Part shown: one piece after another, positions 7,757 through 16,885 of the stretch
Layout: each line of letters begins with the position of its first letter
Position numbering within the stretch: position 1 is the stretch's first letter
Source of the DNA: CAVONB01 sp963697205
GTDB taxonomy: Bacteria; Pseudomonadota; Alphaproteobacteria; Rhizobiales; Hyphomicrobiaceae
NCBI GenBank assembly: GCA_963697205.1
Contig: CAVONB010000016.1
Span: 186,001 to 250,000, forward strand
Length of the DNA: 64,000 nucleotides
Direction of reading: 5' to 3'
Translations under genes and position numbers: made by a program
Notes under the pieces: model-generated
Told to the model about the DNA's origin: nothing
The model's input: the letters and a program-made list of their open reading frames with translations, nothing else
Database searches by the model: none

Positions 7757-9694
7757 ATGCGGTCCGCCGTCGCCCACCCGACCCGCCGCAGCCGTCGCCT
7801 CGCGCGCGGCGCCCTCGTCCTTTGCGCAGCATTGGCGGTTTCGGCCGCGGGCCCCGCGTCCGGCCAGGACGCAGTTGCCATTCCACCCGAACCCATCCGC
7901 GCGGCCACCGCGCAGACGCCTTCGGCCGACGCCGCAGCCGAGCCGATCAAAGCCGGCGCGGGTCAAACCGGGCCGGCACAGTCATCGTCGGCAGCGGCCG
8001 CCCTCCCCGAGCCCGATGCCGCCCTACGGGCGCTGCGCGATCTCCTTGCCGGACCCGCACGCGACAAAAAACTCGACCGGGCGGACTGGAAGGCGCTGCA
8101 GGACTTTTATGGCGCGGACGCAGCAAAGCTGCACTGGGTCGGTGACGACGGTGCACCGAGCCCACACGGCAACGCCGTGCTCGCAGTGCTGACGAAAGCC
8201 GACGACTGGGGATTGCGCACGCGCGACTACGCGGTTGCCGTCGGGCCCGCCGGGCGTGATCCGGCTGGACGCGCGCAAGCCGAGCTCTCGATCGCTTCTG
8301 CGGTGTTGCGTTATGCCCGAGGCGCGCGAGGAGGCCGCGTCGAGCCGGTACGGCTCAGCCGCTACTTCGACCAATCGCCGCCGGTACTCGAGCCGGCCAC
8401 GGTGCTCGGCGCGATCACGGGGACGCAGGTTCCCGGCGAGTACCTCGTCGGCCTGCATCCCCGGCATCCACAGTTCCGCCTGTTGCGCCAAGCGCTACTG
8501 AAACTGCGTGCGGGCCAGGCGGTGGGCAAACCGCAGGCGGGCAACCCCGACGTCAAGATCGCGCCGGGGCCGGTGCTGCGCCCGGGGCAGAGCCATGCGC
8601 ATGTGGCGCTGGTGCGCGAGCGGCTTGGCGTCCCGGCTGGCGAGGGCGCGGACCTCTACGACGGGGCGATCGAGGCGGCCGTGAAGGTCTTCCAGAGCGC
8701 GAGCGGACTGGCCCCGGACGGCCTCGTCGGCAACGGGACGCGGGCCGCGCTCAATGGCGAGCATTCGGGGCGGCCGGCCGAGCAGCGCGAAGAGGACCGT
8801 ATCGTGCTCACCATGGAGCGCTGGCGGTGGCTACCTGCCGATCTCGGCGACTTCCATGTCTGGGACAACATCCCCGAATATCGCACGCGCGTCATCGACG
8901 ATGGCCGGGTCGTCCATCAGGCCAAGATCATCGTGGGAAAGGCGGAGACGCAAACGCCGCTTTTCTCTGCCGACATGCGCTACATTGTGTTCCACCCGGA
9001 CTGGGGTGTGCCGAATTCTATCAAGGTGAAAGAGATCCTGCCCTACCTGCGGCCCACGCAGAGCTTCTGGGGCTATGGCGAGACGGACACGCGTGTGCTG
9101 CAGCGGCACAACCTCAGGGTCAGCATCGGCGGCCGGCCCGTCGATCCCGCGCGGGTCAACTGGAGCCAGGTCGATATCCGCCGGTACGACTTCATCCAGC
9201 CGCCGGGCGCGTCGAACGTGCTGGGGACGCTCAAGTTTCGGTTTCCCAACAAGCACGATGTCTACATGCACGACACGTCTCAGCGCGAACTGTTCAACAG
9301 GGGGACGCGGACGTTCAGTCATGGCTGCGTGCGCGTTGAGAACCCACGCCGGCTGGCGGAGATCCTGCTGGGAAAGGACAAGGGCTGGGGCCCCGAGAAG
9401 ATCGGCAGCTTGCTGGCGGGCTCGCAGAACCAATCCGTGGAACTGACGACCCGGATCCCGGTGCACATCACCTACGCGACGGCTGTCGCCGCGGCGGACG
9501 GGACGGTCACCTTCCACCCCGACATCTACGGACACGACAACCGTCTCTCGCTGGCGCTCGAGGGGCGGCCGCTGCCGCTGGAGCGGGGGAGCGACACGAG
9601 CGCGGACCTTCAGCGCCAGCAGGTGCGCCGGCGCGCCGTCGCCCGGCCGCCACCGGGGCCGGCCGACTTCTTCTCGGCGCTTTTCGGCAACTGA
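7757..9694 (+). CDS. L,D-transpeptidase of the YcbB/LdtD type (murein cross-linking)
   Basis: A 645-residue exported enzyme. The N-terminus has an Arg-rich region and hydrophobic signal (LALGALV-like stretch, residues ~17-36, ending ASGQDA). A helical scaffold domain follows, then a peptidoglycan-binding repeat near residues 275-335 (VFQSASGLAPDGLVGNGTRA). The YkuD catalytic domain carries HDTSQRELFNRG and SHGC at 521-524, with Cys524 as nucleophile. This order (scaffold, PG_binding_1, YkuD) is that of E. coli YcbB (615 residues). It forms 3-3 cross-links in the periplasm. A strong hairpin terminator follows the stop at once, so the gene is probably a single transcription unit. Confidence 0.9.
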   Translation: MRSAVAHPTRRSRRLARGALVLCAALAVSAAGPASGQDAVAIPPEPIRAATAQTPSADAAAEPIKAGAGQTGPAQSSSAAAALPEPDAALRALRDLLAGPARDKKLDRADWKALQDFYGADAAKLHWVGDDGAPSPHGNAVLAVLTKADDWGLRTRDYAVAVGPAGRDPAGRAQAELSIASAVLRYARGARGGRVEPVRLSRYFDQSPPVLEPATVLGAITGTQVPGEYLVGLHPRHPQFRLLRQALLKLRAGQAVGKPQAGNPDVKIAPGPVLRPGQSHAHVALVRERLGVPAGEGADLYDGAIEAAVKVFQSASGLAPDGLVGNGTRAALNGEHSGRPAEQREEDRIVLTMERWRWLPADLGDFHVWDNIPEYRTRVIDDGRVVHQAKIIVGKAETQTPLFSADMRYIVFHPDWGVPNSIKVKEILPYLRPTQSFWGYGETDTRVLQRHNLRVSIGGRPVDPARVNWSQVDIRRYDFIQPPGASNVLGTLKFRFPNKHDVYMHDTSQRELFNRGTRTFSHGCVRVENPRRLAEILLGKDKGWGPEKIGSLLAGSQNQSVELTTRIPVHITYATAVAAADGTVTFHPDIYGHDNRLSLALEGRPLPLERGSDTSADLQRQQVRRRAVARPPPGPADFFSALFGN

Positions 9695-9716
9695 GGCCGG
9701 CGCACCCGGCCTTTTA
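9695..9716 (+). terminator. Rho-independent terminator after the L,D-transpeptidase gene
   Basis: A perfect 6-bp GC stem (GGCCGG / CCGGCC, 9695-9700 and 9706-9711) with a five-base loop is followed by TTTTA. It begins directly after the TGA stop at 9692-9694. Confidence 0.75.
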
Positions 9717-9897
9717 CCCTCCCCTCCCCTCTCTTCCCTGGTCTCCCTTTCCTCAATTGGCCATCTGGGGCCGCGCGCCCCGGCAATGACCGGGGTGCCC
9801 GTTCGCTCATGCCTGCCCGTGCGCAAACGGGCTTGATCCGGGCGGGGGCGAAAGGGATGATCGCCCCCAAACAAAATGACGACAGCGGAGGCGACCC

Positions 9898-10926
9898 ATG
9901 GCTGCGGCCAGCAACCCCATCGACGGTTTCACGGTGACGGAGAAGGACGTGTCCTTCATCGGCCACGATCTGCAGCGACCGGAGTGCATTCTGGCGGAGC
10001 GCGACGGGTCGCTTTTTTCCGCCGACATGCGCGGCATCATGCACGTGCGGCCCGACGGCACTCAGCACCTCATCAAGCAGACGGGACCTGGCGCCTTCGA
10101 CGCCTCGCAGGTACCCGAGGCGGAGCGGCTGACCAAGGGCACGCTGCCCAACGGCCTCGCCTTCGCGCGCAACGGCGACATTGTGATCGCCAACTTCGGC
10201 ACGGACCGGCTGGAAGTGACGCGGCGTGATGGACATACGACGGTGCTGGTCGATACGCTCGACGGCAAGGAGATCGGCAAAGTCAACTTCGTCCTGCGCG
10301 ACAGCAAGGACCGGCTCTGGCTCACGATCTCCACGCGCATCAAGAACTGGCCGGATGCCATCAATCCCAATATCGCCGACGGCTTCATTGCGCTCTACGA
10401 CGGGGGGCGGCTGAGGATCGTCGCCGACGGCATCTGCTTCACCAACGAGATCCGGCTCGATGCCAAGGAAGAGTGGCTCTACGCCGTGGAGACATGCGGG
10501 TGCCACATCTCCAAATGGCGTGTGGCCGCGGATGGCTCGCTCGCCGATCGGCAGGTTCACGGGCCCCGCGATCACGGCGCGATGATCGACGGCATCGCGT
10601 TCGATGCGCACGGCAACCTGTGGGGGACACACGTCTTCGCCGACCGCATCTTCGCAATCACGCCGGACGGCGATCTGCGCATCATCCTCGATGACAACGC
10701 CAATCCGGCTGCCCACGAAACGCTGATCGCCAACTTCCGCCGGGGCACCGCTACCTTCGACATGATGCAGGCCTGTCGCGGCAAGCTTGCCGGCTGGTAT
10801 GCGAGCGTGACGTTCGGCGGGCCCGACCTCAGGACGGTTTACATCGGCAGCCTGCTGGCCGACCGCATCCCCTTCTTCCGCTCGCCCGTGCCGGGTTTGC
10901 CCATGGTGCACTGGAACGAGCGTTGA
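9898..10926 (+). CDS. SMP-30/gluconolactonase-like beta-propeller protein
   Basis: A 342-residue protein of the SMP-30/gluconolactonase/LRE family, which hydrolyse sugar or organophosphate lactone-type bonds using one divalent metal. The N-terminal RPECILAERDGSLFSAD provides the usual metal-ligand Glu near residue 28. Later blades show LPNGLAFARNGDIVIANF, FTNEIRLDAKEEWLYAVET (the conserved Asn near residue 182) and DGIAFDAHGNLWGTH (Asp near 230). ATG 9898 has GGAGG upstream. It begins a plus-strand series with the reductase, CoA-transferase and carboxyltransferase genes, suggesting a shared catabolic route. The true substrate is not known. Confidence 0.82.
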   Translation: MAAASNPIDGFTVTEKDVSFIGHDLQRPECILAERDGSLFSADMRGIMHVRPDGTQHLIKQTGPGAFDASQVPEAERLTKGTLPNGLAFARNGDIVIANFGTDRLEVTRRDGHTTVLVDTLDGKEIGKVNFVLRDSKDRLWLTISTRIKNWPDAINPNIADGFIALYDGGRLRIVADGICFTNEIRLDAKEEWLYAVETCGCHISKWRVAADGSLADRQVHGPRDHGAMIDGIAFDAHGNLWGTHVFADRIFAITPDGDLRIILDDNANPAAHETLIANFRRGTATFDMMQACRGKLAGWYASVTFGGPDLRTVYIGSLLADRIPFFRSPVPGLPMVHWNER

Positions 10927-11013
10927 GACCACCGATCGCGACCGCAGGCCGGCGCGACGCCCGATCGCGTCGCGGCCCGGCAGCGGCGCTAACCACCACA
11001 AGGATGTGACACC

Positions 11014-11949
11014 ATGAAAGCCGTCAGCGTATCCGCTGCAAAATCGCTCGTCTTCGTCGATGTGCCCGAGCCCGTTGCGCAGAGCAGCGAGGCCGTCATC
11101 AAGGTCGATGCCATCTCGCTCAACCGGGGCGAGACGCGCCGTTCGCTCGCCTCTAAGGAAGGGTTCCGGCCGGGCTGGGACGTGGCGGGAACGATCGCGC
11201 AGGCGGCGACGGACGGTAGCGGGCCGAAGGTGGGCGAGCGCGTCGTCGGCCTGATGACGGTCGGCGGATGGCAGGAGCAGGTGGCGCTGCGAACCGACCG
11301 TATCGCTCGCCTGCCCGATGCCGTGTCGTTTGCGCAAGCCGCCTGCCTGCCGATCGCAGGCCTGACCGCGCTGCATGGCGTTGCCCGGCGCGGCGACCTC
11401 CTCGGCCGCAAGGTGCTGATCACCGGCGCGACGGGGGGTGTGGGTCACATCGCGATTCAGCTTGCACGCCATGCCGGTGCGCACGTCGTGGCCGCGGTTC
11501 GCTCGGAGCGCCAGAGTGCGTTCGCGACCGCGCATGGTGCGCACACGGTGGCGGTCGTGGGCGACGACCTGTCGGCTGCGGCCAAGCACGGGCCCTTCGA
11601 TCTGATCCTGGAATTGGTGGGCGGGGCATCGCTGACGGCAGCGGCGAAGATGCTCGCCAGCGATGCAGTGCTCGTCGCCTTCGGGGTCTCGGCGGCACCG
11701 GAGGCGAAGCTCGAGATCGCGCCCTTCTACTTCGCCGGCGGAGCGACGATCTACGGGCTCGCCGTGTTCCATGAGCTGGAACGGCGCGAGAAGGCGTCGG
11801 TCGGGCTGGCGCGGCTTGCGCAGATGATCGCCGACGACAGGCTGAAGCTGCATATCTCGGTGGAACGGCCGTGGACGGAGATCGATGCGGTGGCGCGCGA
11901 TCTCATGGACCGCAAGTGGACCGGCAAGGCCGTGCTGCATCTGACGTGA
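11014..11949 (+). CDS. Medium-chain dehydrogenase/reductase, zinc-independent quinone-oxidoreductase type
   Basis: A 311-residue enzyme of the MDR superfamily. The N-terminal GroES-like half contains SLNRGETRRSL and RPGWDVAGTIAQ. The nucleotide-binding half has the motif ITGATGGVGHIAIQLA near residues 136-151, typical of NADPH-dependent quinone oxidoreductase or enoyl reductase members. No cluster of four structural-zinc cysteines is present. ATG 11014 is preceded by AAGGATG. It lies 87 bp after the lactonase gene and 87 bp before the CoA-transferase gene. The substrate may be an enoyl or alpha,beta-unsaturated intermediate, by inference. Confidence 0.85.
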   Translation: MKAVSVSAAKSLVFVDVPEPVAQSSEAVIKVDAISLNRGETRRSLASKEGFRPGWDVAGTIAQAATDGSGPKVGERVVGLMTVGGWQEQVALRTDRIARLPDAVSFAQAACLPIAGLTALHGVARRGDLLGRKVLITGATGGVGHIAIQLARHAGAHVVAAVRSERQSAFATAHGAHTVAVVGDDLSAAAKHGPFDLILELVGGASLTAAAKMLASDAVLVAFGVSAAPEAKLEIAPFYFAGGATIYGLAVFHELERREKASVGLARLAQMIADDRLKLHISVERPWTEIDAVARDLMDRKWTGKAVLHLT

Positions 11950-12036
11950 CGCGACGGCACGGCACGGCGGGCCACGCGCCCGCGCCGTGGGCCCTGCCCC
12001 GCCTGCAAACGAGACAACCGACAAGGACACGAACAC

Positions 12037-13233
12037 ATGGCCAAGCCGCTCGAGGGTCTTCGGGTACTGGAGCTCGCGAACTTCATCGCCGGTCCCCTCG
12101 CAGGCACGCTCCTCGCAGACATGGGCGCGGACGTCATCAAGATCGAGCCGCCGAAAGGCGACATGGCGCGCGCCACGCCACCCAAGCGCAATGGCGAGAG
12201 CGTCAGCTTCATGGCGCTCAACCGCAACAAGCGCTCGATCGTGCTCGACCTGAAGCAGCCCGCTGCGCGGGAGGTGCTGTTGAAGCTTGCTGCGACGTCG
12301 GACGCGGTGATTGAGGCGTATCGGCCGGGCGCGCTGGAAAAGATGGGGCTGGGTGCGGAGGCGATGAAGTCCGTCAACCCGAGGATCGTCTACGCGGCGG
12401 TCTCCGGGTTCGGACAGACCGGCCCCTACCGGCGGCGGGCGGGCGTCAACCTGATCGCGGAAGCGTTCTCGGGCGTGCTCTCCGTCAACGGCCATCCCGG
12501 CGAGATGCCGCTGAGGCCCGGCGTGCAGACGGCCGACGTATTCGGTGCGATGTTCACCACCTACGCCGTGCTGTCGGGCCTGCTGGGTGCGCAGCGCAAG
12601 GGCGAAGGACGCATCGCGGACGTCTCGCTCGTGGAGTCGTCGATTGCCGCGGCGGCATGGGAAGCGGCGGAGTACCTGGAGACCAGCAAGGTTCCCCAGC
12701 CGATGGGCAACAAGCACCGCCTGACCGCGCCCTATCAGCTGTTCGAGACGAAGGACAAGCGCTACATGGCGATCGGTGCGCCCAACGACGCGCTGTTCCA
12801 GCAGATGATGATCGCGCTCGGGCTGCCGGACGTCGGCACCGACGAGCGATTTGCGGCCTACGCTGCGCGCAAGACCAACGAGGACGCCCTGCTCGCCATC
12901 GTGGAGCCGCAGGTGCGCACGATGACGAGCGCGGAGGTCGAGGCCCGGCTGATGGAGGTCGGCGTGCCGTGCGCGCGGGCCAACAACTTCGAGGAAGTCT
13001 TCAACGACCCGCACATGGTGGCGCGTGCGATGGTGCACGAGGTCGACCATCCCGCGCTCGGCCGCATCCGCGTGGCGCGCAATCCCGTGCTGTTCGATCA
13101 CGACGGACCTGGCGCGCCGGGCCCGGCGCCGGTGCTCGGCCAGCACTCGGCCGAGATCCTGGCCTCGCTCGGCTACGGCTCGCGCGAGATTGCACAGCTG
13201 CTGGAGACGGGGGCGACGCGCGGGGCGGCCTAG
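12037..13233 (+). CDS. CaiB/BaiF family (class III) CoA-transferase
   Basis: A 398-residue class III CoA-transferase, moving CoA between acyl groups through an aspartyl-CoA intermediate. The N-terminus LEGLRVLELANFIAGPLAG and the RPGALEKMGLGAEAM region are family signatures. The catalytic aspartate is Asp167 (PGVQTADVFGA). The length matches the family (about 400). AAGGA lies upstream of ATG 12037. Together with the downstream HMGL-like enzyme it suggests activation of an organic acid to its CoA thioester followed by carbon-carbon cleavage or condensation. The acid is not identifiable from sequence. Confidence 0.9.
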   Translation: MAKPLEGLRVLELANFIAGPLAGTLLADMGADVIKIEPPKGDMARATPPKRNGESVSFMALNRNKRSIVLDLKQPAAREVLLKLAATSDAVIEAYRPGALEKMGLGAEAMKSVNPRIVYAAVSGFGQTGPYRRRAGVNLIAEAFSGVLSVNGHPGEMPLRPGVQTADVFGAMFTTYAVLSGLLGAQRKGEGRIADVSLVESSIAAAAWEAAEYLETSKVPQPMGNKHRLTAPYQLFETKDKRYMAIGAPNDALFQQMMIALGLPDVGTDERFAAYAARKTNEDALLAIVEPQVRTMTSAEVEARLMEVGVPCARANNFEEVFNDPHMVARAMVHEVDHPALGRIRVARNPVLFDHDGPGAPGPAPVLGQHSAEILASLGYGSREIAQLLETGATRGAA

Positions 13234-13286
13234 CGCCGCCGCCCCCCTGCCCACCGCAGGCACGGGACAAACATCGACCGCGAGCG

Positions 13287-13322
13287 ACGCCATCACGCAC
13301 GCCGTCACACACGCCGTCACAC
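13287..13322. repeat. Three tandem 12-bp units between the CoA-transferase and HMGL-like genes
   Basis: Two exact copies of ACGCCGTCACAC occupy 13299-13310 and 13311-13322. A degenerate third copy (ACGCCATCACGC, 10 of 12 identical) precedes them at 13287-13298. They fall in the 158 bp gap between two co-directional genes. The role is unknown; they may simply be slippage products. Confidence 0.6.
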
Positions 13323-13391
13323 ACACTGGCGCCCACGCCGGCACCGGCTTCGAAGACGCAGGAGAGACCACCCCCACCAGGAGAGCAACCC

Positions 13392-14654
13392 ATGCGCGGC
13401 AACCCCGTCAACGAGAAGCTTGAGGCCATCACGCCCGATTGGCGCATCTCGCAGCATTGCTTCGACCCCAAGATCAGGGGCGAGATGACGCTGCCGCCGA
13501 AGGTACAGCTTTGTGACATCACGCTGCGCGAGGGCCGGCAACTGCCGGGCGTCTCGTTGCACATGGACCAGGTGTTGCGCATCGCCGACGAGCTTTCGGA
13601 ATCCGGCGTGACGATGGTCCAGATGCACCACGACGAGCCGGAGGAGATGCGCGAGGTCTCCCGCCGACATCCCCACATAATGATCGACGCGCTGGTGCAT
13701 CCGACCGCGGTGCTCAATCCGAAACTCGCGGAGCCGGAGATCAACTCCAACTACGATAACGGGGCGACCTATTCCTCGCTGGCGCTGTCGTTCTCCCCGC
13801 ACCAGATGTGCCTGTTCGAGAGCATGGCCGGTGCCAAGGTGACGATCGAAGAGGCAGTCGACCGGGCGTGTCAGTCCGTGGCCTACGCCCGGCGCAGGGC
13901 TGGCCGGGATCGCAAGGTCGGCGCGCTGATCCAGGATTGCACGCGCATGCCGCTGGACGAGCTGAAGGCGATCTGCAAGCGGCTCGTGGATGCGGGGGCG
14001 GACATGATCCGCCTGGATGACATCAACGGCATGGCGATCTATCGCGTCTATACCCACGTCGTTCGCGAGATGAAGGCGGCGCTGCCGGGTACCGAGATCG
14101 CGCTGCACACGCACAACGACATCGGCATGGCGGCGGCCGCGCTCTATGCGGGGCTGGAAGGAGGCGCCGACATCATCGACGCCTGCGTCAACGGGCTCGG
14201 CGAGCGCGCCAACATCGCCTGCTTCGCGGAGGTCGCTTCGGTCATCCAGATCTACTACGGCTTCGACTGCGGCATTCGTCTCGACAAGATGAAGTCGCTG
14301 TCGGAGCTGGTGTCCCGAGAGACCGGCTGGCCGATGCCGCGCGAGTTGCCGTTCGTCGGCCAGAAGGCGTTCTCGCATCTGGTCGAAGTGCACTACGCGG
14401 TGCCCGAGGGCGAGGACGGTTTCTGGACCTATTTCTGCATGAAGCCGCACGTCTTCGGAAATGAGTCGCACAACATGCTCGGCCATTACTCGGGCCCGTG
14501 GGCGGTGCGTACGAAGGCGAAGGAGCTGGGCCTCGCCATTGCGCCCGGCAAGGAGGCCGACGTGCTGGCGGGACTGCGCGCGACATTGAAAGAGATCCGC
14601 CGCGAGGTGACGGACAACGAGTTCCGCGCACTGGTGACGGCAGTGGGCAGCTGA
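13392..14654 (+). CDS. HMGL-like (pyruvate carboxyltransferase/isopropylmalate-synthase family) TIM-barrel enzyme
   Basis: A 420-residue protein of the DRE-TIM metallolyase superfamily, starting at ATG 13392; the frame is open far upstream but overlaps the CoA-transferase gene. The metal-binding N-terminal motif is CDITLREGRQLPGV near residue 38, and the second ligand motif is ALHTHNDIGMAAA near residue 237. The glycine-rich signature VNGLGERANIA follows near residue 264. This family condenses or cleaves acyl-CoA and 2-oxoacids (isopropylmalate, homocitrate, HMG-CoA and similar). The sequence HDEPEEMREVSRRHP and a long C-terminus set it apart from LeuA. Its neighbour, a CoA-transferase, would fit a lyase acting on a 3-hydroxyacyl-CoA. 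The exact reaction is unassigned. Confidence 0.8.
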   Translation: MRGNPVNEKLEAITPDWRISQHCFDPKIRGEMTLPPKVQLCDITLREGRQLPGVSLHMDQVLRIADELSESGVTMVQMHHDEPEEMREVSRRHPHIMIDALVHPTAVLNPKLAEPEINSNYDNGATYSSLALSFSPHQMCLFESMAGAKVTIEEAVDRACQSVAYARRRAGRDRKVGALIQDCTRMPLDELKAICKRLVDAGADMIRLDDINGMAIYRVYTHVVREMKAALPGTEIALHTHNDIGMAAAALYAGLEGGADIIDACVNGLGERANIACFAEVASVIQIYYGFDCGIRLDKMKSLSELVSRETGWPMPRELPFVGQKAFSHLVEVHYAVPEGEDGFWTYFCMKPHVFGNESHNMLGHYSGPWAVRTKAKELGLAIAPGKEADVLAGLRATLKEIRREVTDNEFRALVTAVGS

Positions 14655-14667
14655 CCGGCGGCCGCCG

Positions 14668-15987
14668 TCAGCCCTCCTCGCGGCGCTTCTTGCGCAAGCC
14701 GTCCCAGTAGGCGAGGCGCTTGGCGATCTCACGCTCGAAGCCGCGCTCCACCGGCCGGTAGAACGTCAGCCGGCGGCCGATGTCCTCGGGAAAATAGTTC
14801 TGCCCGGAAAAACCGTCGGGCGCGTCGTGGTCATAGTCGTAGCCTGCGCCGTAGCCCTGCTCCGACATCATCTTGGTCGGCGCGTTTAGGATGTGCTTGG
14901 GGGGTGCGAGGCTGCCGTGCTCCTTGGCTGCGCGCATCGCCGCGTTATAGGCCATGTAGCCGGCGTTCGATTTGGGCGCGGTGGCGAGATAGATCACGGC
15001 TTGGGCCAGTGCCAGCTCGCCTTCGGGCGAGCCGAGGAAGTCGTAGGTCTCCTTGGCGCCGAGCGCGATCGCGAGTGCGTGAGGATCGGCAAGCCCGATG
15101 TCCTCGATCGCCATGCGCACGATGCGGCGGGCCAGGAACAGCCGATCCTCGCCGCCGTCGAGCATGCGGGCGAGCCAATAGAGCGCCGCGTCGGGATCTG
15201 AGCCGCGCACCGACTTGTGCAGGGCGCTGACGAGGTTGTAGTGACCCTCGCGGCTCTTGTCGTAGATCGGCGCGCGGCGCTGGACGACCTTGACGAGACC
15301 GTCGCGATCGAGCGCCTGGGCGCCGACCGGGGTGGCAGCTAGGACCTCCTCGGCCAGATTGATGATCGTGCGACCATCGCCGTCGGCCATGGCAATAAGG
15401 GCCTCGCGCGCGTCGGCCGTCAGCGGCAGGGGCCGGCCCTCCTCAGCCTCCGCGCGCTGCAGCAGAGTCTCCAGCGCCGCCGCGTCCAGCCGCTCGAAGG
15501 TCAGAACCACCGCGCGCGACAGGACGGCGGCGTTCAGCTCGAACGACGGGTTCTCCGTCGTCGCGCCGACCAGCGTGATCGTGCCGTCCTCCATGTGCGG
15601 CAGGAAACTGTCCTGCTGGGAGCGGTTGAAGCGATGGATCTCGTCGATGAACAGCAGCGTGCCGCGCCCCTGCTCGCGCCGCGCCTTGGCCCGTTCGAAC
15701 GCCTTGCGCAGATCCTGGACGCCGGAGAAAATCGCGGAAAGCTGCTCGAACTCGAGCTTCGTCTCCTGGGCCAGAAGGCGCGCGATGGTGGTCTTGCCCG
15801 AGCCCGGCGGTCCCCACAGGATCATGCTTTGGATGCGGCCCGACGCCAGCATGCGCGTGAGCATGCCATCGGGGCCGACGAGATGGTCCTGCCCGACCAC
15901 CTCGCCCAGACGCTGCGGGCGCAGGCGGTCGGCCAACGGACGCGGGGCGCCCTTCTCCAGGCCGGCGGCTTCGAACAGGTTGCTCAT
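14668..15987 (-). CDS. rarA: Replication-associated recombination protein A (RarA/MgsA AAA+ ATPase)
   Basis: A 439-residue AAA+ ATPase that acts at stalled replication forks. Walker A is GPPGSGKT (59-66) and Walker B is DEIHRF (115-120). Sensor 1 is TLVGATTENPSF near 137, and the C-terminal clamp-loader-like domain contains KSVRGSDPDAALYWLARML and a YPEDIG-type element (FPEDIGRR). The length and domain order match RarA across bacteria. It converges on the HMGL-like gene with a 13 bp gap, where CTGAC/GTCAG inverted sequences could form a shared hairpin. The start is ATG 15987. Confidence 0.95.
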   Translation of the reverse strand: MSNLFEAAGLEKGAPRPLADRLRPQRLGEVVGQDHLVGPDGMLTRMLASGRIQSMILWGPPGSGKTTIARLLAQETKLEFEQLSAIFSGVQDLRKAFERAKARREQGRGTLLFIDEIHRFNRSQQDSFLPHMEDGTITLVGATTENPSFELNAAVLSRAVVLTFERLDAAALETLLQRAEAEEGRPLPLTADAREALIAMADGDGRTIINLAEEVLAATPVGAQALDRDGLVKVVQRRAPIYDKSREGHYNLVSALHKSVRGSDPDAALYWLARMLDGGEDRLFLARRIVRMAIEDIGLADPHALAIALGAKETYDFLGSPEGELALAQAVIYLATAPKSNAGYMAYNAAMRAAKEHGSLAPPKHILNAPTKMMSEQGYGAGYDYDHDAPDGFSGQNYFPEDIGRRLTFYRPVERGFEREIAKRLAYWDGLRKKRREEG

Positions 15988-16020
15988 GGCACAAGTCTAC
16001 CGCGAGCGCGCCGGAGCCCG

Positions 16021-16794
16021 CTAGCCGAAGACGACATCGAGGAACAGCATGATGACGAGACCGAGCATCAGGCCGAACGTGGCGCGCTTCTCGTAGCCGT
16101 TGCGGTGGGTCTCGGGAATGATCTCGTGGCTGATGACGTAGATCATCGCACCGGCGGCGAAGGGCAGCGCCCAGGGCAGCATCTGCTGGGAGAGGCTCAC
16201 GGCATAAGCGCCGATCAGGCCGGCCACCGGCTCTACGGCGCCGGTCAGGCTCGCGGTCAGGAAGGCATGTAGCCTGGAGTAGCCGACGGCCATAAGGGCA
16301 ACGGCGACGGCGAGCCCCTCCGGCGCGTTCTGCAGCCCGATGCCGATGGCGAGCGTCGTGCCCGCGGCGATGTCGCCGCCGCCATAGCCGACGCCGACGG
16401 CAAGCCCCTCGGGCAGATTGTGGATGGTGATGGCGAGTACGAACAGCCAGATGCGCGCGGGCATCTCGGCTTCGGGGCCCTGCCGCCCCTGCGCAAAGTG
16501 CTCGTGCGGCACGATCTCGTTGAGGGTCGCGACGAAGCCGGCACCGAGCGCGATGCCGCAGACGGCGACGGTTGCCGAGGCCAACTGCGTGCCGTAGAGC
16601 GCGCGGCCGTGCTCCAGGCCGGGAATGATCAAGGAAAAGAAAGCGGCCGCAATCATGACGCCGGCGGCGAAGCCGAGCAGCGTGTCGGCCAAACCCCGCG
16701 AGATCGCGCGGCCGAACAGGACGGGTAGCGCGCCGACGCTGGTCAGGGCGCCGGCCGCCAGGCTCGCGAGGAAACCCCACAGTACCAAACTCAT
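16021..16794 (-). CDS. ZIP family divalent metal transporter
   Basis: A 257-residue integral membrane protein with about eight hydrophobic segments. The transport-site motif of ZIP transporters is visible as HNLPEGLAVGVGYG near residue 138, and the second metal motif HEIIPETH lies near residue 225. The N-terminal segment ends in an acidic and His-containing loop typical of ZupT-like members. It is likely an inner-membrane importer of zinc or another divalent cation. It lies 33 bp upstream of rarA on the same strand. No Zur or Fur box was recognised upstream. Confidence 0.88.
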   Translation of the reverse strand: MSLVLWGFLASLAAGALTSVGALPVLFGRAISRGLADTLLGFAAGVMIAAAFFSLIIPGLEHGRALYGTQLASATVAVCGIALGAGFVATLNEIVPHEHFAQGRQGPEAEMPARIWLFVLAITIHNLPEGLAVGVGYGGGDIAAGTTLAIGIGLQNAPEGLAVAVALMAVGYSRLHAFLTASLTGAVEPVAGLIGAYAVSLSQQMLPWALPFAAGAMIYVISHEIIPETHRNGYEKRATFGLMLGLVIMLFLDVVFG

Positions 16795-16885
16795 CGCAAC
16801 CTCCGGTGCCGACCGCCGCGGTGCGGCGCGGCCGTACGACCGTCGCCTCCATCGGCAGGACGAACGCGGTTACAGATCCTGGCGG

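Noticed and set aside
9610..13377. A 1255-residue open frame on the minus strand
   Set aside because: It lies antisense to four well-supported plus-strand genes, has Arg/His-rich composition typical of GC-rich shadow frames, and shows no domain motif.
12657..13391. N-terminal extension of the HMGL-like reading frame
   Set aside because: It overlaps the CoA-transferase gene; homology begins at 13392.
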